NCBI GenBank assembly: GCA_910575815.1
Contig: CAJTFN010000003.1
Coordinates: 233,158 to 297,157 of the forward strand
Length of the DNA: 64,000 nt
Direction of reading: 5' to 3'
From: Oscillospiraceae bacterium
GTDB lineage: Bacteria; Bacillota; Clostridia; Oscillospirales; Oscillospiraceae
Shown here: in pieces, positions 15,518 to 24,614 of the stretch
Layout: every line of letters begins with the position of its first letter
How positions within the stretch are numbered: the stretch's first letter is position 1
Notes under the pieces: generated by a model
Told to the model about the DNA's origin: nothing
What the model saw: the letters and a program-made list of their open reading frames with translations, nothing else
Databases searched by the model: none
Program-made: the position numbers and the translations under genes

Positions 15518-17328
15518 AGAACCTCCCCCTGGCGGCAGCGATCCGCCTCTTCCCGGCTCAGGGCCGGAAGCCGGACGCGCACCAGCGTTCCCTCGTCCGG
15601 CTCGCTGAGGATGGTCAGACCGTAGCCTTCCCCAAAGGTCAGCCGGATGCGCTGGTGGACGTTTCGAACCCCGATGCCGGAGCCCCCCGTGGGCAGCTCC
15701 GGCCGGTCCTCGTCCAAGAGGGACGCCGCCAGCTCCGGGCGCATCCCCAAGCCGTTGTCCTCCACGTCGATGACCAGGTCCTCCCCCTCCCGGTAGGCGG
15801 TGACCCGGATGATTCCGTCGTCCTCGGCGCTGGCACAGCCGTGGTAGATGGCGTTTTCCAGCAGGGGCTGGAGGACGAGCTTCAGGGTGTACAGTTCTCC
15901 CGCCTCCGGCGCGGCGGAAATCTCGGCGGTGAACTTGTTTTTGAAGCGAATTTGTTGGATGTTCATATAGTGCCGGGCATGGTCCAGCTCGTCGCCGAGG
16001 GGAATCAGGCTCTTCCCCTTGCTCAGGGAGATGCGGAAAAACCGTGCCAGGGAGGTGACCATCTGAATGGCCTCCTTCTGCTGGCCGGACTCCGTCATCC
16101 AAATCACGGAATCCAGGGTGTTATAGAGAAAATGGGGATTGATCTGGGCTTGCAGCACCTCCAGCTCGCTGCGGCGCTTCTGCTCCTCCTGGCGGACAAT
16201 GTCGTCCATCAGGTGGCGCATGGTGGACACCATGGAGCCCACGGCGTGGCTCAGCCGCTGGACCTCATAGCACCCGCCCTCCGCGATCTCCACCCCCGCA
16301 AGGCCGTTTTCCAGCTCCCGAATCGACCGCTCCAGACGGCGGATGGGATCGGAAATACGGGCGGAGATGAGGTAGTTCAAAAAGGCCATGAGGAAGATGG
16401 AAAACAGCAGCAACGTCAAGCCAAAGAGGGGCAGCTGGCGGGAGGAGGTCTCCCAGCTTCCGGCAGGGGCCACCCCCACCAGCTTCCAGCCGGTGTAGCC
16501 CACGGTCTTTACCGTGACCTGCCGGGACTGCCCCTGGAACTCCTCCCGGTGGCTGCCGTCCCGATAGGCCGCCGCCGCCCGGTTGTTCTCCTCCAGGAGC
16601 CCGGCGTAAATGAGCTGCTGCCGGGGGTGGTAAATCAGCTCTCCCCCACCGTCGATGAGGTAGAGATACCCCCCGTTGGCCAGGGTCACATCCCGGCAGA
16701 CCTCCTCGATGCCGCTGAAGCTCATGTCCACCAGCAGCACGCCGCTCTCAGTGACGCCGCCCCGGGTCAGCTGCACGTGGCGGCTGAGGGACACCACCCA
16801 GCGGTAGGGATAATCCGGGTCGTCGAAGATGTTCTGCACATGAGGCGTGGAGAAATGGAGGTTCTCCATGCTCCGGGCAGCGTCCTGGAACCAGTCGCTC
16901 CCGGCGGGCTCAGCCTCCTTCTTCATCGCCGACAGAGGCACGGCGGACACCAAATCCCCCTCCCCGTCGAACACCGCCAGGGACACCAGGTCGTCCCGGT
17001 TCTCCTCGTAGAGAAGGCTCAAGTCCCCGGTGAGATCGTCCCCGGCCAGATCGGTGTTTTTGATGCTGCGGTAATAAACCGTGTCGGAGATACGCATCAT
17101 CCGCCGGAGATAGCTGTCCAGATTCAGGTTAGCCTGGGCCAGCAGCCGCTGGCTGTTCTCCGCCACCAGCTCCTCACTGGCGGCGGTGATGCGCCACAGC
17201 AAGCTGACGCTCATCAAGAGCATTCCCGCCGCCGCCACGGCGGTAAAGGACAGGGAGAGGACCATTTGGATGCTCATCTTGCGGTAGCGCTCCCCCCATT
17301 GGGCGGCGAGGCGGCGGAATACGTTCAT
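15514..17328 (-). CDS. YesM/LytS-type sensor histidine kinase
   Basis: The 604-residue kinase has two membrane helices (about 22-44 and 306-328) around an extracytoplasmic dCACHE-like sensor region, then a HAMP linker (ISARISDPIRRLERSIREL). The His_kinase domain carries the phospho-acceptor H399 in QAQINPHFLYNTLDS. The HATPase domain has N, G1 and G2 boxes (LLENAIYHG, VEDNGLGM, GIGVRNVHQR). It would autophosphorylate and pass phosphate to the YesN-type regulator at 18854. GAGGGAG precedes the ATG at 17328. The gene is first of a three-gene run with overlapping ends, with the anchored and free sugar-binding proteins downstream. Confidence 0.9.
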   Translation of the reverse strand: MNVFRRLAAQWGERYRKMSIQMVLSLSFTAVAAAGMLLMSVSLLWRITAASEELVAENSQRLLAQANLNLDSYLRRMMRISDTVYYRSIKNTDLAGDDLTGDLSLLYEENRDDLVSLAVFDGEGDLVSAVPLSAMKKEAEPAGSDWFQDAARSMENLHFSTPHVQNIFDDPDYPYRWVVSLSRHVQLTRGGVTESGVLLVDMSFSGIEEVCRDVTLANGGYLYLIDGGGELIYHPRQQLIYAGLLEENNRAAAAYRDGSHREEFQGQSRQVTVKTVGYTGWKLVGVAPAGSWETSSRQLPLFGLTLLLFSIFLMAFLNYLISARISDPIRRLERSIRELENGLAGVEIAEGGCYEVQRLSHAVGSMVSTMRHLMDDIVRQEEQKRRSELEVLQAQINPHFLYNTLDSVIWMTESGQQKEAIQMVTSLARFFRISLSKGKSLIPLGDELDHARHYMNIQQIRFKNKFTAEISAAPEAGELYTLKLVLQPLLENAIYHGCASAEDDGIIRVTAYREGEDLVIDVEDNGLGMRPELAASLLDEDRPELPTGGSGIGVRNVHQRIRLTFGEGYGLTILSEPDEGTLVRVRLPALSREEADRCRQGEVL

Positions 17329-17369
17329 GGGCTCCCTCCTCTCTCAAAGCTGTCTTGTTTTTCGGGACG

Positions 17370-17395
17370 AAAAACAACACCGGGCCATGGCCCGG
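17370..17395 (-). terminator. Terminator after the lipoprotein gene
   Basis: The 16-base palindrome CCGGGCCATGGCCCGG (17380-17395) is followed on the minus strand by TGTTGTTTTTC. Confidence 0.7.
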
Positions 17396-17500
17396 CGCAA
17401 AAGGGTGCGCGGGCTTCTTTTCTTGTCCAAGCTGTAAATCTATTTTAAGGCAAACCCTGCCCTCCGGCCTCTAAAGCACACCGCATCCGGCGCCAAAGCC

Positions 17501-18604
17501 TCACATTTCAGGGGCAACCGGAACGGCCCAGGGCTGGAAGAAGCCCTCCGGCACGTCCTTGTAATCCACGCTGATAATACAGGTATTTTCCTCCCCCGGC
17601 AGACTCCCCGGCGGGAAGCTGACGGACAAGCAGCTCGGGAAGAAGACAAACATATCCGCTTCCAGGGCCTCGCCCATAGCTTCCCGAAGGTTCCGGTCCT
17701 TCACCCAGCCGCACAGCTCCGGAAGGCGGCGGCGGACCTCCTCCTCCGGCACGGCGAAGAGATCCCAGTTCTCAATCTTCTCCCCGGTCTCCCGGTCGAA
17801 GGCCCCGCCGGACTGCCGCTCATAGCAAAGACGGGTTCCATACTCCTGGGGCAGGGTCAGGCTGGTCAGGAGGTACAAAACCCTCCCGTTGGAAGCGCAG
17901 GGACTGACATCCCGCCGGATCGAATCGCCCTCGAATTCCTCCCCCAGCTCCAAATACGCGGCGTAGGACTTCTCCAGCTCCGCCATCTCGTCGTATTGGG
18001 GACCCTGTTTCTCGTAATAAGCCTGGACCCTCTCCCGGGCCGCCTCACTGAGATCATCCAGACTCTCCTGGCCCGCGACATAGTGCCGCTCCGGCCCGCC
18101 GCCGTCATATACCCACAGCAGCCCCGTGCCGTCCGGGAGCTGATAGTTTCGGCTTCCCTCCGCGGTGCAGGCGCGCCGGAGGTCCACCACCGTGCCATCC
18201 GCCAGGGTGACGGCATCCCGCTCCAGCGTACTCTCAATGTTCACCTGCTGGGCCACATAGGCCGTAAGCTTCTGTCCGTCCTGGGAAGTCATGGCCTCTC
18301 CCCGGCTCTGGTAATAGACGCTGACCCCGCAGCCAAGTTGGAGCGCGGACTGAAAATCCGCCCGGATCTCCTCGTTGCTGTACCACGTTCCTTCCCACGG
18401 AGGAAAGGCCCTGGTCTCCTCCGTCATCTCCACGCCGAAGCACCGCCCGTCGCCCCGCTCCAGCACAAAACCGGTAAGGGCCCCGGCCTCGTCCGTCCGA
18501 ACCTCCAGCACCTCTCCCGCCAGCCGCTTAGCCTCTCCGCAGCCACTCAGGCCCAGCGCCAGCAGAACCGCCAAAATCAGGACCGCCCATCGTTCTTGCT
18601 TCAT
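17501..18604 (-). CDS. Lipoprotein of unknown function (367 aa)
   Basis: The start MKQERWAVLILAVLLALGLS ends in a lipobox GLSGC (lipidated Cys near residue 22), with GGAGGT 7 bases before the ATG at 18604. The mature protein is acidic and has no repeats or known catalytic motifs. An N-terminal beta-rich part (VLEVRTDEAGALTGFVLERGDG) looks like a small OB or beta-barrel domain. The rest contains W-rich and YY-containing segments and a helical AAYLELGEEF stretch. It sits between the response regulator and kinase genes of the sugar sensing cluster but has its own terminator. A role in that system is possible yet unproven. Confidence 0.7.
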   Translation of the reverse strand: MKQERWAVLILAVLLALGLSGCGEAKRLAGEVLEVRTDEAGALTGFVLERGDGRCFGVEMTEETRAFPPWEGTWYSNEEIRADFQSALQLGCGVSVYYQSRGEAMTSQDGQKLTAYVAQQVNIESTLERDAVTLADGTVVDLRRACTAEGSRNYQLPDGTGLLWVYDGGGPERHYVAGQESLDDLSEAARERVQAYYEKQGPQYDEMAELEKSYAAYLELGEEFEGDSIRRDVSPCASNGRVLYLLTSLTLPQEYGTRLCYERQSGGAFDRETGEKIENWDLFAVPEEEVRRRLPELCGWVKDRNLREAMGEALEADMFVFFPSCLSVSFPPGSLPGEENTCIISVDYKDVPEGFFQPWAVPVAPEM

Positions 18605-18841
18605 TTCCAATACCTCCCATCGCCGCTCCGATCCAACATCGAACGCACAAAAACACGTCCCTACCCCGTCCCAAAAATCTCGTTTACCACAGCCGTTCAA
18701 ATCGGGAACCCCCGGCCGCCCAGGGTGACAGAGCCCAATCCCCTTTAAAAAAAAACCCAACCCCCACCCATATCCCTCTCCGTCGCCGTCACTCCAGCCC
18801 GGTCCAACACCAAACCCCCAGAGCGCGCGAAAGTTCTTTTG
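18605..18841. other. Intergenic region, no gene seen
   Basis: The gap holds an A9 run at 18747-18755 and C-rich sequence but no supported reading frame. It may contain the promoter of the lipoprotein gene, which I could not fix. Confidence 0.4.
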
Positions 18842-18867
18842 CTTCCTTTTCTTTCAAGAAAAGGAAG
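18842..18867. repeat. Perfect 12-bp-arm hairpin at the end of the response regulator gene
   Basis: CTTCCTTTTCTT and AAGAAAAGGAAG are separated by TC. The hairpin spans the stop codon of the regulator gene (18854-18856). Its pyrimidine/purine arms resemble the long hairpin inside the dispersed repeats at 26301, 31190 and 46298. Confidence 0.6.
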
Positions 18868-20455
18868 AGGAGCGGAATTTGGAGGGAGATAGGCCGAAGT
18901 GGCGTTTGAAGACATAGCTGAAATAGTTGGGGTCGCTGAAGCCCGTGGCCTCGGCGATGCGGTAGGTCTTCTCATCCGTCTCCCGGAGAAGCCGGGCCGC
19001 CTCGTCCATGCGGACTTTTGTCACGTAAGCCGTGAAGGACATCCCCACCTCCCGCTTAAATAGGGTGGAAAAATAGGTGGGAGACAGGTGAATGTGAGAG
19101 CAGAGAGACTCCACGCTGAGCTGCTCGTCGGTGTAGTGCCCGGCGATGTAGTCCTTGGCCCGCTCCACCATCTGCCAGGTGGAGTCGCTGCGCCGCCGCC
19201 CCAGCAGCTCGTGGAGACGCTGACAGCGCTCCCCCAGCCAGCGGCCCAGCTCCTCCAGGCTGGAGAAGTCCGCCACGGACACCGCCCCGGTGAAGCGCTC
19301 GCCGAAGACCTCCTCCACCTCCACGCCGCCGGAGCGAGTCAGCCGCACCAAGCAGGTCACCACCTCCAGCAAAAAGAGGTCGCACTTGGAGAGGGACAGC
19401 CCCGCGTGGCTCAAGCGCTCCATCAGGCTCCGAACCATTTCCTCCACCTGCTCCTGAGTCCCCAGCTTGACGGCGGCCGACAGCGCCCGCTGGTCCTCCT
19501 CCTCGAAGGAGGGCGCGGCGGTGGCCTGGGGCTCCAGGTCCCCGATGTAAATCACCCGGCCTCCCCCGGCCAAAACCCGGTAGTCCAGGGCGGACCGGGC
19601 CCCGGCGGCGCTGCGGTTCAGCTCCTCCGGCCCCCGGCAGGGCAGACCGACGCCAATCGTCAGCCCCAAGCCCAGATAGCTCTGAGAGAGGCGGGAAAGG
19701 CGTTCCAGCTCCTCCAAAAGAGGGTACAGCCGGTCCTCTTCGCAAAGGCGGACCAGCAGCGCCGCCATGTCGCCATAGAGCACCACCCGCACGGTACAGT
19801 CCCGGAGGGAAAAATGCTTGGTCAAGAAGGACTGCACAGACAATAGCAGCAGCTCATCCCTCTCCTCCTCGCCGCCGGGGCCGTCCACATGAACCAAAGC
19901 CGCGGCCCAAATTCCCCCGGGCAAATCGATCTCATACCGGGCCGCCCGGTCCCGGACCTGCTCCGGGCGAATCTGGCCGCTGAGAAGCCGGGTGTAAAAC
20001 AGCTCCCGCAGCACCGGCAGACTTTCCTCGTACCGCCGGCGCAGGGTTTCCATGTCCCGGCGCTCCAGGCGCTGCCGGTCCAGCTGCTCCCGGAGCTTGC
20101 CCAGCACCTGTCCCAGTTCCGGGGCGTTGATGGGTTTTAAGATGTATTCCGACACCCCCATGCTCACGGCCTGGCGGGCATATTCAAAGTCGTCAAAGCC
20201 GGAGAAGACCACCAGCCGGGCTCCGGGGAGAGAAATCCGCAGCCGCCGGCACAGTTCCAGCCCGTCCATAAAGGGCATCTTGATATCCGTCAGCACAACG
20301 TCGGGCCGCAGCTGCTCCGCCAGCTCCAGGGCCTCCTCGCCGTTGCCCGCCTCCCCCACCAATCGGAAGCCCAGGGAGGGCCAATCGATTTTTCGGCTGA
20401 TGCCGGTACGGATTTCCTCCTCGTCGTCCACCAGCAAAACCCGGTATTCCTTCAT
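18854..20455 (-). CDS. YesN-type response regulator with AraC DNA-binding domain
   Basis: The 533-residue regulator has an N-terminal receiver domain with the phospho-acceptor D57 in VVLTDIKMPFMDG and the acidic pair DDEEE near residue 10. A long middle region (about 130-420) of the YesN linker type follows, then two AraC/XylS helix-turn-helices at the C-terminus (LSVESLCSHIHLSPTYFSTL and IAEATGFSDPNYFSYVFKRH). It is the natural partner of the kinase at 15514, and its probable target is the mglBAC promoter just upstream. A TATAAT box at 20497-20502 on the minus strand could be its -10. Length is normal for YesN proteins (about 500-540). Confidence 0.9.
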   Translation of the reverse strand: MKEYRVLLVDDEEEIRTGISRKIDWPSLGFRLVGEAGNGEEALELAEQLRPDVVLTDIKMPFMDGLELCRRLRISLPGARLVVFSGFDDFEYARQAVSMGVSEYILKPINAPELGQVLGKLREQLDRQRLERRDMETLRRRYEESLPVLRELFYTRLLSGQIRPEQVRDRAARYEIDLPGGIWAAALVHVDGPGGEEERDELLLLSVQSFLTKHFSLRDCTVRVVLYGDMAALLVRLCEEDRLYPLLEELERLSRLSQSYLGLGLTIGVGLPCRGPEELNRSAAGARSALDYRVLAGGGRVIYIGDLEPQATAAPSFEEEDQRALSAAVKLGTQEQVEEMVRSLMERLSHAGLSLSKCDLFLLEVVTCLVRLTRSGGVEVEEVFGERFTGAVSVADFSSLEELGRWLGERCQRLHELLGRRRSDSTWQMVERAKDYIAGHYTDEQLSVESLCSHIHLSPTYFSTLFKREVGMSFTAYVTKVRMDEAARLLRETDEKTYRIAEATGFSDPNYFSYVFKRHFGLSPSKFRSSSFS

Positions 20456-20610
20456 CCGGCTTCCCCCTTTTTCATAAGCGTCTGGCCATTGAGGCTATTA
20501 TACTACAGAAATTGAGATTTGGAAATAACCTTCCCAGAGAAGCAGGCCGGCCTTTTCTCCAGGGTCTCCCCTTCTCCCGGCTATCCCACGGGCCACACTG
20601 TCCCGGCGGA

Positions 20611-20648
20611 AGGACAAAAACAGGACCCGGCGCAGCTGCGCCGGGTCC
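20611..20648 (-). terminator. Terminator of mglBAC
   Basis: GGACCCGGCGCAG and CTGCGCCGGGTCC form a 26-base perfect palindrome (20623-20648), followed on the minus strand by TGTTTTTGTCC. Confidence 0.85.
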
Positions 20649-20682
20649 ACGGGATTCGCCTGAAGCACGCTGGTCCAGCCTC

Positions 20683-21678
20683 TTACTTCTTGGCCAGATA
20701 CTTCCGCAGGTCCAGCGCCACGGCCACGATGATGACCAGGCCCTGGGCAATGAAGGTATACGCCGGGTCCACGCGGAGGAACTGGAGGCAGATTTTCAAA
20801 ACCTCAAAGACCATGACGCCAATGAGGATGCCGCCCACCTTGCCCACGCCGCCGTTGGTGGACACGCCGCCGATGGTGCAGGCCGCGATGGCCTCCAGCT
20901 CATAGCCCAGGCCCGTGGCCGTGGACGCGCCGCCGGCCTTGGCGCCCACCAGGAAGCCGGCCACGGCATACAGGATAGACGCCAGGACGTAAATGCGGAT
21001 GATGGTGGCGGGAACGTTGACGCCGGCCACCTGGGCCGCGTTCTCGTTGCCGCCGATGGCATACATGTACTTGCCGTGGCGGGTCTTGTTATACAGAAAG
21101 AGCATGTAGACGCCCACCAGCACGGCAAAAATCGCAAGATACGGGATGGGACCCAGGGCGCCCAGAGCCACCTGGGAGTAAGAGCTCTTGAAGCCGCCCA
21201 GAGGGTCGTTGCCGGTGATGACGGAGCAGAGGCCGTACACAATGGTCTGCATACCCAGGGTGGCGATGAAGGGGGGAACCTTCAAAAAGGCGATGACGCA
21301 GCCATTGATAGCGCCAAAGACGCACATAATCAAAACCACCAGCACCAGCGCCACCGGCCAGGGGATATCCGGCATCCAGGGCAGGGCCCGGGCGGCGTAG
21401 TCCACGCTTTGAAGCATCATGGCGGCCAGGCAGGCGGAGAGGCCCACCTGACGGCCGGCGGACAGGTCCGTGCCCTTGGTAATCAGGCAGCCGGAGACAC
21501 CGCAGGCGATGATGAACCGGGGAGACATGTTGATGATGAGGTTCTTGAAGTTGGCGGGCTTCCAGAAGTTGTCGGCAACGAAGCCCACGAATATCGCCAG
21601 GCACAGAATCAGAATGATAATGGCGTTGTTGGACAGGAAGTTCTTAACCGTCTTTGTGGTAATTTTTCTATTCTCCAT
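20683..21678 (-). CDS. mglC: Galactose/methylgalactoside ABC transporter permease
   Basis: The 331-residue membrane protein is the permease of a CUT2 sugar importer, with eight to ten helices. Signature blocks are LSAGRQVGLSACLAAMM in the middle and GGNENAAQVAGVNV, the contact loop for the ATPase, at about 205-218. A GGAGGAG ribosome site precedes the ATG. It is the third gene of mglBAC, 14 bases after mglA. In E. coli the homologous system imports galactose, glucose and beta-methylgalactoside. The paired sensing genes downstream and galM nearby support galactose or glucose as substrate, though other hexoses are possible. Confidence 0.9.
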   Translation of the reverse strand: MENRKITTKTVKNFLSNNAIIILILCLAIFVGFVADNFWKPANFKNLIINMSPRFIIACGVSGCLITKGTDLSAGRQVGLSACLAAMMLQSVDYAARALPWMPDIPWPVALVLVVLIMCVFGAINGCVIAFLKVPPFIATLGMQTIVYGLCSVITGNDPLGGFKSSYSQVALGALGPIPYLAIFAVLVGVYMLFLYNKTRHGKYMYAIGGNENAAQVAGVNVPATIIRIYVLASILYAVAGFLVGAKAGGASTATGLGYELEAIAACTIGGVSTNGGVGKVGGILIGVMVFEVLKICLQFLRVDPAYTFIAQGLVIIVAVALDLRKYLAKK

Positions 21679-21692
21679 GGTTTCTCTCCTCC

Positions 21693-23201
21693 TTATTCAA
21701 ACTGGGTGGCCAGGGCCATGATGTTCTCCTGATTGGCTTCCTTGCCGTCGATGAAGCCGGTGACCCGGCCGTCGCACATGACCATAATCCGGTCAGACAT
21801 GCCGATGAGCTCGCTCATCTCCGAGGAGATCATGATGACGCTTTTGCCCTGCTTCGCCAGTTCCGCGATGATGCAGTAAATCTCGTATTTCGCGCCCACG
21901 TCGATGCCCCGGGTGGGCTCGTCCAGAATGAACACATCCGGGTTGTTGGCCAGCCACCGGCTGATGAGCACCTTCTGCTGGTTGCCGCCGGAGAGAGACT
22001 GGATCAGCGTCTTGGACGAGGGAGTCTTGATGGAGAGCTTGGCCACGTTGTCCCGCACCAACTGTTCAATCTTCCCATCGTCCAGCATGAAGCCGCCGAT
22101 GAGGTACTGATTCAAGGAGGCGATGGACACGTTGTCCGCGATGGAGAGGACGCCCAGGATACCCGTGGCCCGGCGGTCCTCCGTCAGCATGGCAATGCCG
22201 CTGTCAATGGCCTGCTTGGGCTGGTTGATCTTCAGCTCCTTACCCTTGTAGGTAATCCTGCCCGCGCTGTGGCAGCGGAGGCCGAAGAGGCCCTCCATCA
22301 GCTCCGTGCGCTGGGCGCCTACCAGGCCCGCGACGCCCAGAATCTCGCCCTTGCGGACCTGGAAGCTGGCGTGGCGGAAGCTCTTGGGATTGATGGAGGT
22401 GAAATCCTCCACCTCGAAGACCACCTCCCCAGGGACGTTGCTCCGGGGTGGGTAGAGATTGGAGAGTTCCCGGCCCACCATCTTGGTAATGATGAAGTCA
22501 GTGGTAAGGCCCTTGGCGTCCCAGGTGCCGATGTACTGGCCGTCCCGCATGATGGTGACCTCGTCGCTGATGCGGAGAATCTCGTCCATCTTGTGGGAGA
22601 TGTAGACAATGGAGACGCCCTTTTGCCGCAGCTCGTTGACGATGGTGAACAGGGCCTCCACCTCCGCCGCCGTCAGGGAGGACGTGGGCTCGTCCAGGAT
22701 CAGCACCTTACAGTCGGCGGACACGGCCTTGGCAATCTCCACCAGCTGCATCTGGGAGACGCTGAGGGTACCCAGCTTGGCCTTGGGGTCGTAGTTCAGG
22801 TGTACTTCCTTCAAAACCACCGCCGCGTCCTGATACATTTTCTCGTGATCCACGGTGACGAAGGGCCCGACGCGCTTGGTTGGATAGCGGCCCACATAGA
22901 TGTTCTCGCCGATGCTCCGCTCCGGGATGGGCTGGAGCTCCTGGTGCACCATGGCGATGCCCCGGTTCAGCGCGTCCAGGGGGCCCTTGATCTGAACCTT
23001 CTGCCCCTCGTAGACAACCTCGCCCTCGTCCATGTGGTAAATGCCGAACATGCACTTCATCAGCGTGGACTTCCCCGCGCCGTTTTCTCCCATCAGCGCG
23101 TGAACAGTGCCGGGGCGGAGCTTGAGCTGTGCGTGATTCAGGGCCTTGACGCCGGGGAAGGTCTTGACCACGTCACGCATTTCCAAACGATATTCTGACA
23201 A
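21693..23201 (-). CDS. mglA: Galactose/methylgalactoside ABC transporter ATP-binding protein
   Basis: The 502-residue protein has two ABC domains, as in all CUT2 ATPases. The first has Walker A GENGAGKST (about residues 38-46), the signature LSVSQMQ and Walker B ILDEPTSS. The second has a degenerate Walker A (GLVGAQRTEL), as is usual, with an intact signature LSGGNQQK and Walker B ILDEPTRG. It energises sugar uptake through MglC. It lies between mglB and mglC. The 145-base gap from mglB carries two strong hairpins that probably lower its level relative to mglB. Confidence 0.93.
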   Translation of the reverse strand: MSEYRLEMRDVVKTFPGVKALNHAQLKLRPGTVHALMGENGAGKSTLMKCMFGIYHMDEGEVVYEGQKVQIKGPLDALNRGIAMVHQELQPIPERSIGENIYVGRYPTKRVGPFVTVDHEKMYQDAAVVLKEVHLNYDPKAKLGTLSVSQMQLVEIAKAVSADCKVLILDEPTSSLTAAEVEALFTIVNELRQKGVSIVYISHKMDEILRISDEVTIMRDGQYIGTWDAKGLTTDFIITKMVGRELSNLYPPRSNVPGEVVFEVEDFTSINPKSFRHASFQVRKGEILGVAGLVGAQRTELMEGLFGLRCHSAGRITYKGKELKINQPKQAIDSGIAMLTEDRRATGILGVLSIADNVSIASLNQYLIGGFMLDDGKIEQLVRDNVAKLSIKTPSSKTLIQSLSGGNQQKVLISRWLANNPDVFILDEPTRGIDVGAKYEIYCIIAELAKQGKSVIMISSEMSELIGMSDRIMVMCDGRVTGFIDGKEANQENIMALATQFE

Positions 23202-23229
23202 TTTACTGTCCCCCCTTGTTCATGTTGCC

Positions 23230-23311
23230 TTTTCCATAACCGGCAAAGAACCGGAAACCAGCTTCGCCGGCTATGGAAAAGAGGGGCGCGTGCGCTTCGG
23301 CACGCGCCCCT
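23230..23311 (-). promoter_or_regulatory. Two intercistronic hairpins between mglB and mglA
   Basis: AGGGGCGCGTGC and GCACGCGCCCCT (23282-23311) lie closest to mglB, and a longer stem of TTTTCCATA and CCGGC with matching right arms (23230-23290) follows. Such stems protect the upstream binding-protein message and attenuate the rest, as in other binding-protein operons. Confidence 0.65.
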
Positions 23312-23346
23312 GTCAGACGTTTTCGCGTTATGTTGATGAACTTGGA

Positions 23347-24414
23347 TTACTTCATGAAGTCGCCCACGTTGTCGGGAGTGACCTTCACGTAGTCAACGTA
23401 CACGCTCTGCTCGTTGGCGGCATAGGTGGCGCCGCCCAGCAGCTTCTCCATCTCGGCCACAGCGCCGGCGGCCTGACCCTCGGCGTCGTTGAGCACGGTG
23501 CCGGTCATGTTGCCGTTGCTGACCTCGTTCAGGGCCGCGTCCAGAGCGTCCACGCCCACGAGATAGATGTCCTCATTGACCTTGCGGTTGGCAGCCTGGA
23601 TGGCCTGGAGAGCGCCGATGGCCATGTCGTCGTTGTTGCAGAAGACGACCTCGATCTTGTCGCCGAACTGAGCCAGGTCGTTGGCGCAGATGGTCTGGCC
23701 CTTCTCACGGTCCCAATCGCCCCGGGTCAGGTTCAGCTCCTCGACTTCCATGCCGGCGTCGGTCAGAGCCTTGACGGAGAACTCGGTGCGGTACTGAGCG
23801 TCCACGTTCTCGGGGTCGCCCTGGATCATGATGTAGGAGACCTTGCCGTCGCCGTTGATGTCGCCCTTGTTGGGGGTGTCGAGAATCAGCTCGCCCTGCA
23901 TGGTGCCGGACTGGCGGGCGTCGCAGCCGACGTAGACCAGCTTGTCATAGGCGGCCATCTGCTCAGCGGTGGGCTCACGGTTGATGAGGACGGTGGGGAT
24001 GCCCGCGTCCTTCACGGTGGCGATGATGGTGTCGGCGGCAGAGGTCATAACGGGGTTGATGATCAGAGCGTCCACACCCTGGGTGATGAAGGTGTTGATC
24101 TGCTCGTTCTGCTTGGCCTGGTCGTTGTTGCCGTCCACGACGGTGACCTCAAAGCCCTTCTCCTTCAGCATCTTCTCCAGGGCGTTGCGGTAGGTGGTCA
24201 TGAACGCGTCGTCGAACTTGTAGATGCAAACGCCGATGTTGCCGCCGGCGGCGGGCTCTTCGGGAGCCTCAGGGGTCTCCTCAGGGGTGTTGGCGGGTTC
24301 CTGGGTCTGCTGGTCGCCGCCGGTGGTGTCCGCGGGCTTGTCACCGCCGCCGCAGGCGGTCAGCGTGGCCAGCATCAGAATCGCGGCAAGAAGCAAGGCA
24401 AACGTCTTTTTCAT
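23347..24414 (-). CDS. mglB: Galactose/glucose-binding lipoprotein
   Basis: The 355-residue receptor of the importer has a signal peptide MKKTFALLLAAILMLATLTA with the lipid-anchored Cys in LTACGG, then a low-complexity Pro/Glu/Thr linker to about residue 55. The ligand domain starts NIGVCIYKFDDAFM and contains INREP, CNNDDMAIGAL and VGVDALDAAL, which line the hexose site in MglB. A calcium-site-like segment DINGDGKVSY is present, as in GGBP. ATGs at 24417 and 24414 are both possible; GGAGG is 4 or 7 bases away, and I chose the second. It heads mglBAC, and its own expression should be highest. Confidence 0.9.
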   Translation of the reverse strand: MKKTFALLLAAILMLATLTACGGGDKPADTTGGDQQTQEPANTPEETPEAPEEPAAGGNIGVCIYKFDDAFMTTYRNALEKMLKEKGFEVTVVDGNNDQAKQNEQINTFITQGVDALIINPVMTSAADTIIATVKDAGIPTVLINREPTAEQMAAYDKLVYVGCDARQSGTMQGELILDTPNKGDINGDGKVSYIMIQGDPENVDAQYRTEFSVKALTDAGMEVEELNLTRGDWDREKGQTICANDLAQFGDKIEVVFCNNDDMAIGALQAIQAANRKVNEDIYLVGVDALDAALNEVSNGNMTGTVLNDAEGQAAGAVAEMEKLLGGATYAANEQSVYVDYVKVTPDNVGDFMK

Positions 24415-24566
24415 CATAGTTCCTCCAATCGAAATTTCGTGGTTCAAGGCTGTCCCTCAAATCACGCCTATCATTTTAAAGGGACGACGGGGAAAAAACG
24501 ATAGAAAATTCTTGGAAGTTTTATAAAAAAACTCCGCTCTTTCGAAAGCCCCTCCCGGAGCCGGAA

Positions 24567-24606
24567 AGAAAAAACGCCCCGCCGTCCTCAAAGGGACAGC
24601 GGGGCG
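24567..24606 (-). terminator. Terminator of the HPr-like gene
   Basis: CGCCCCGC and GCGGGGCG arms with GTCC/GGAC inner pairs (24575-24606) are followed on the minus strand by TTTTTT. Confidence 0.8.
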
Positions 24607-24614
24607 CCGGGGAC

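Noticed and set aside
22269..24504. Long plus-strand frames opposite mglA and mglB
   Set aside because: They mirror the codons of conserved transporter genes and have no family motif or ribosome site.
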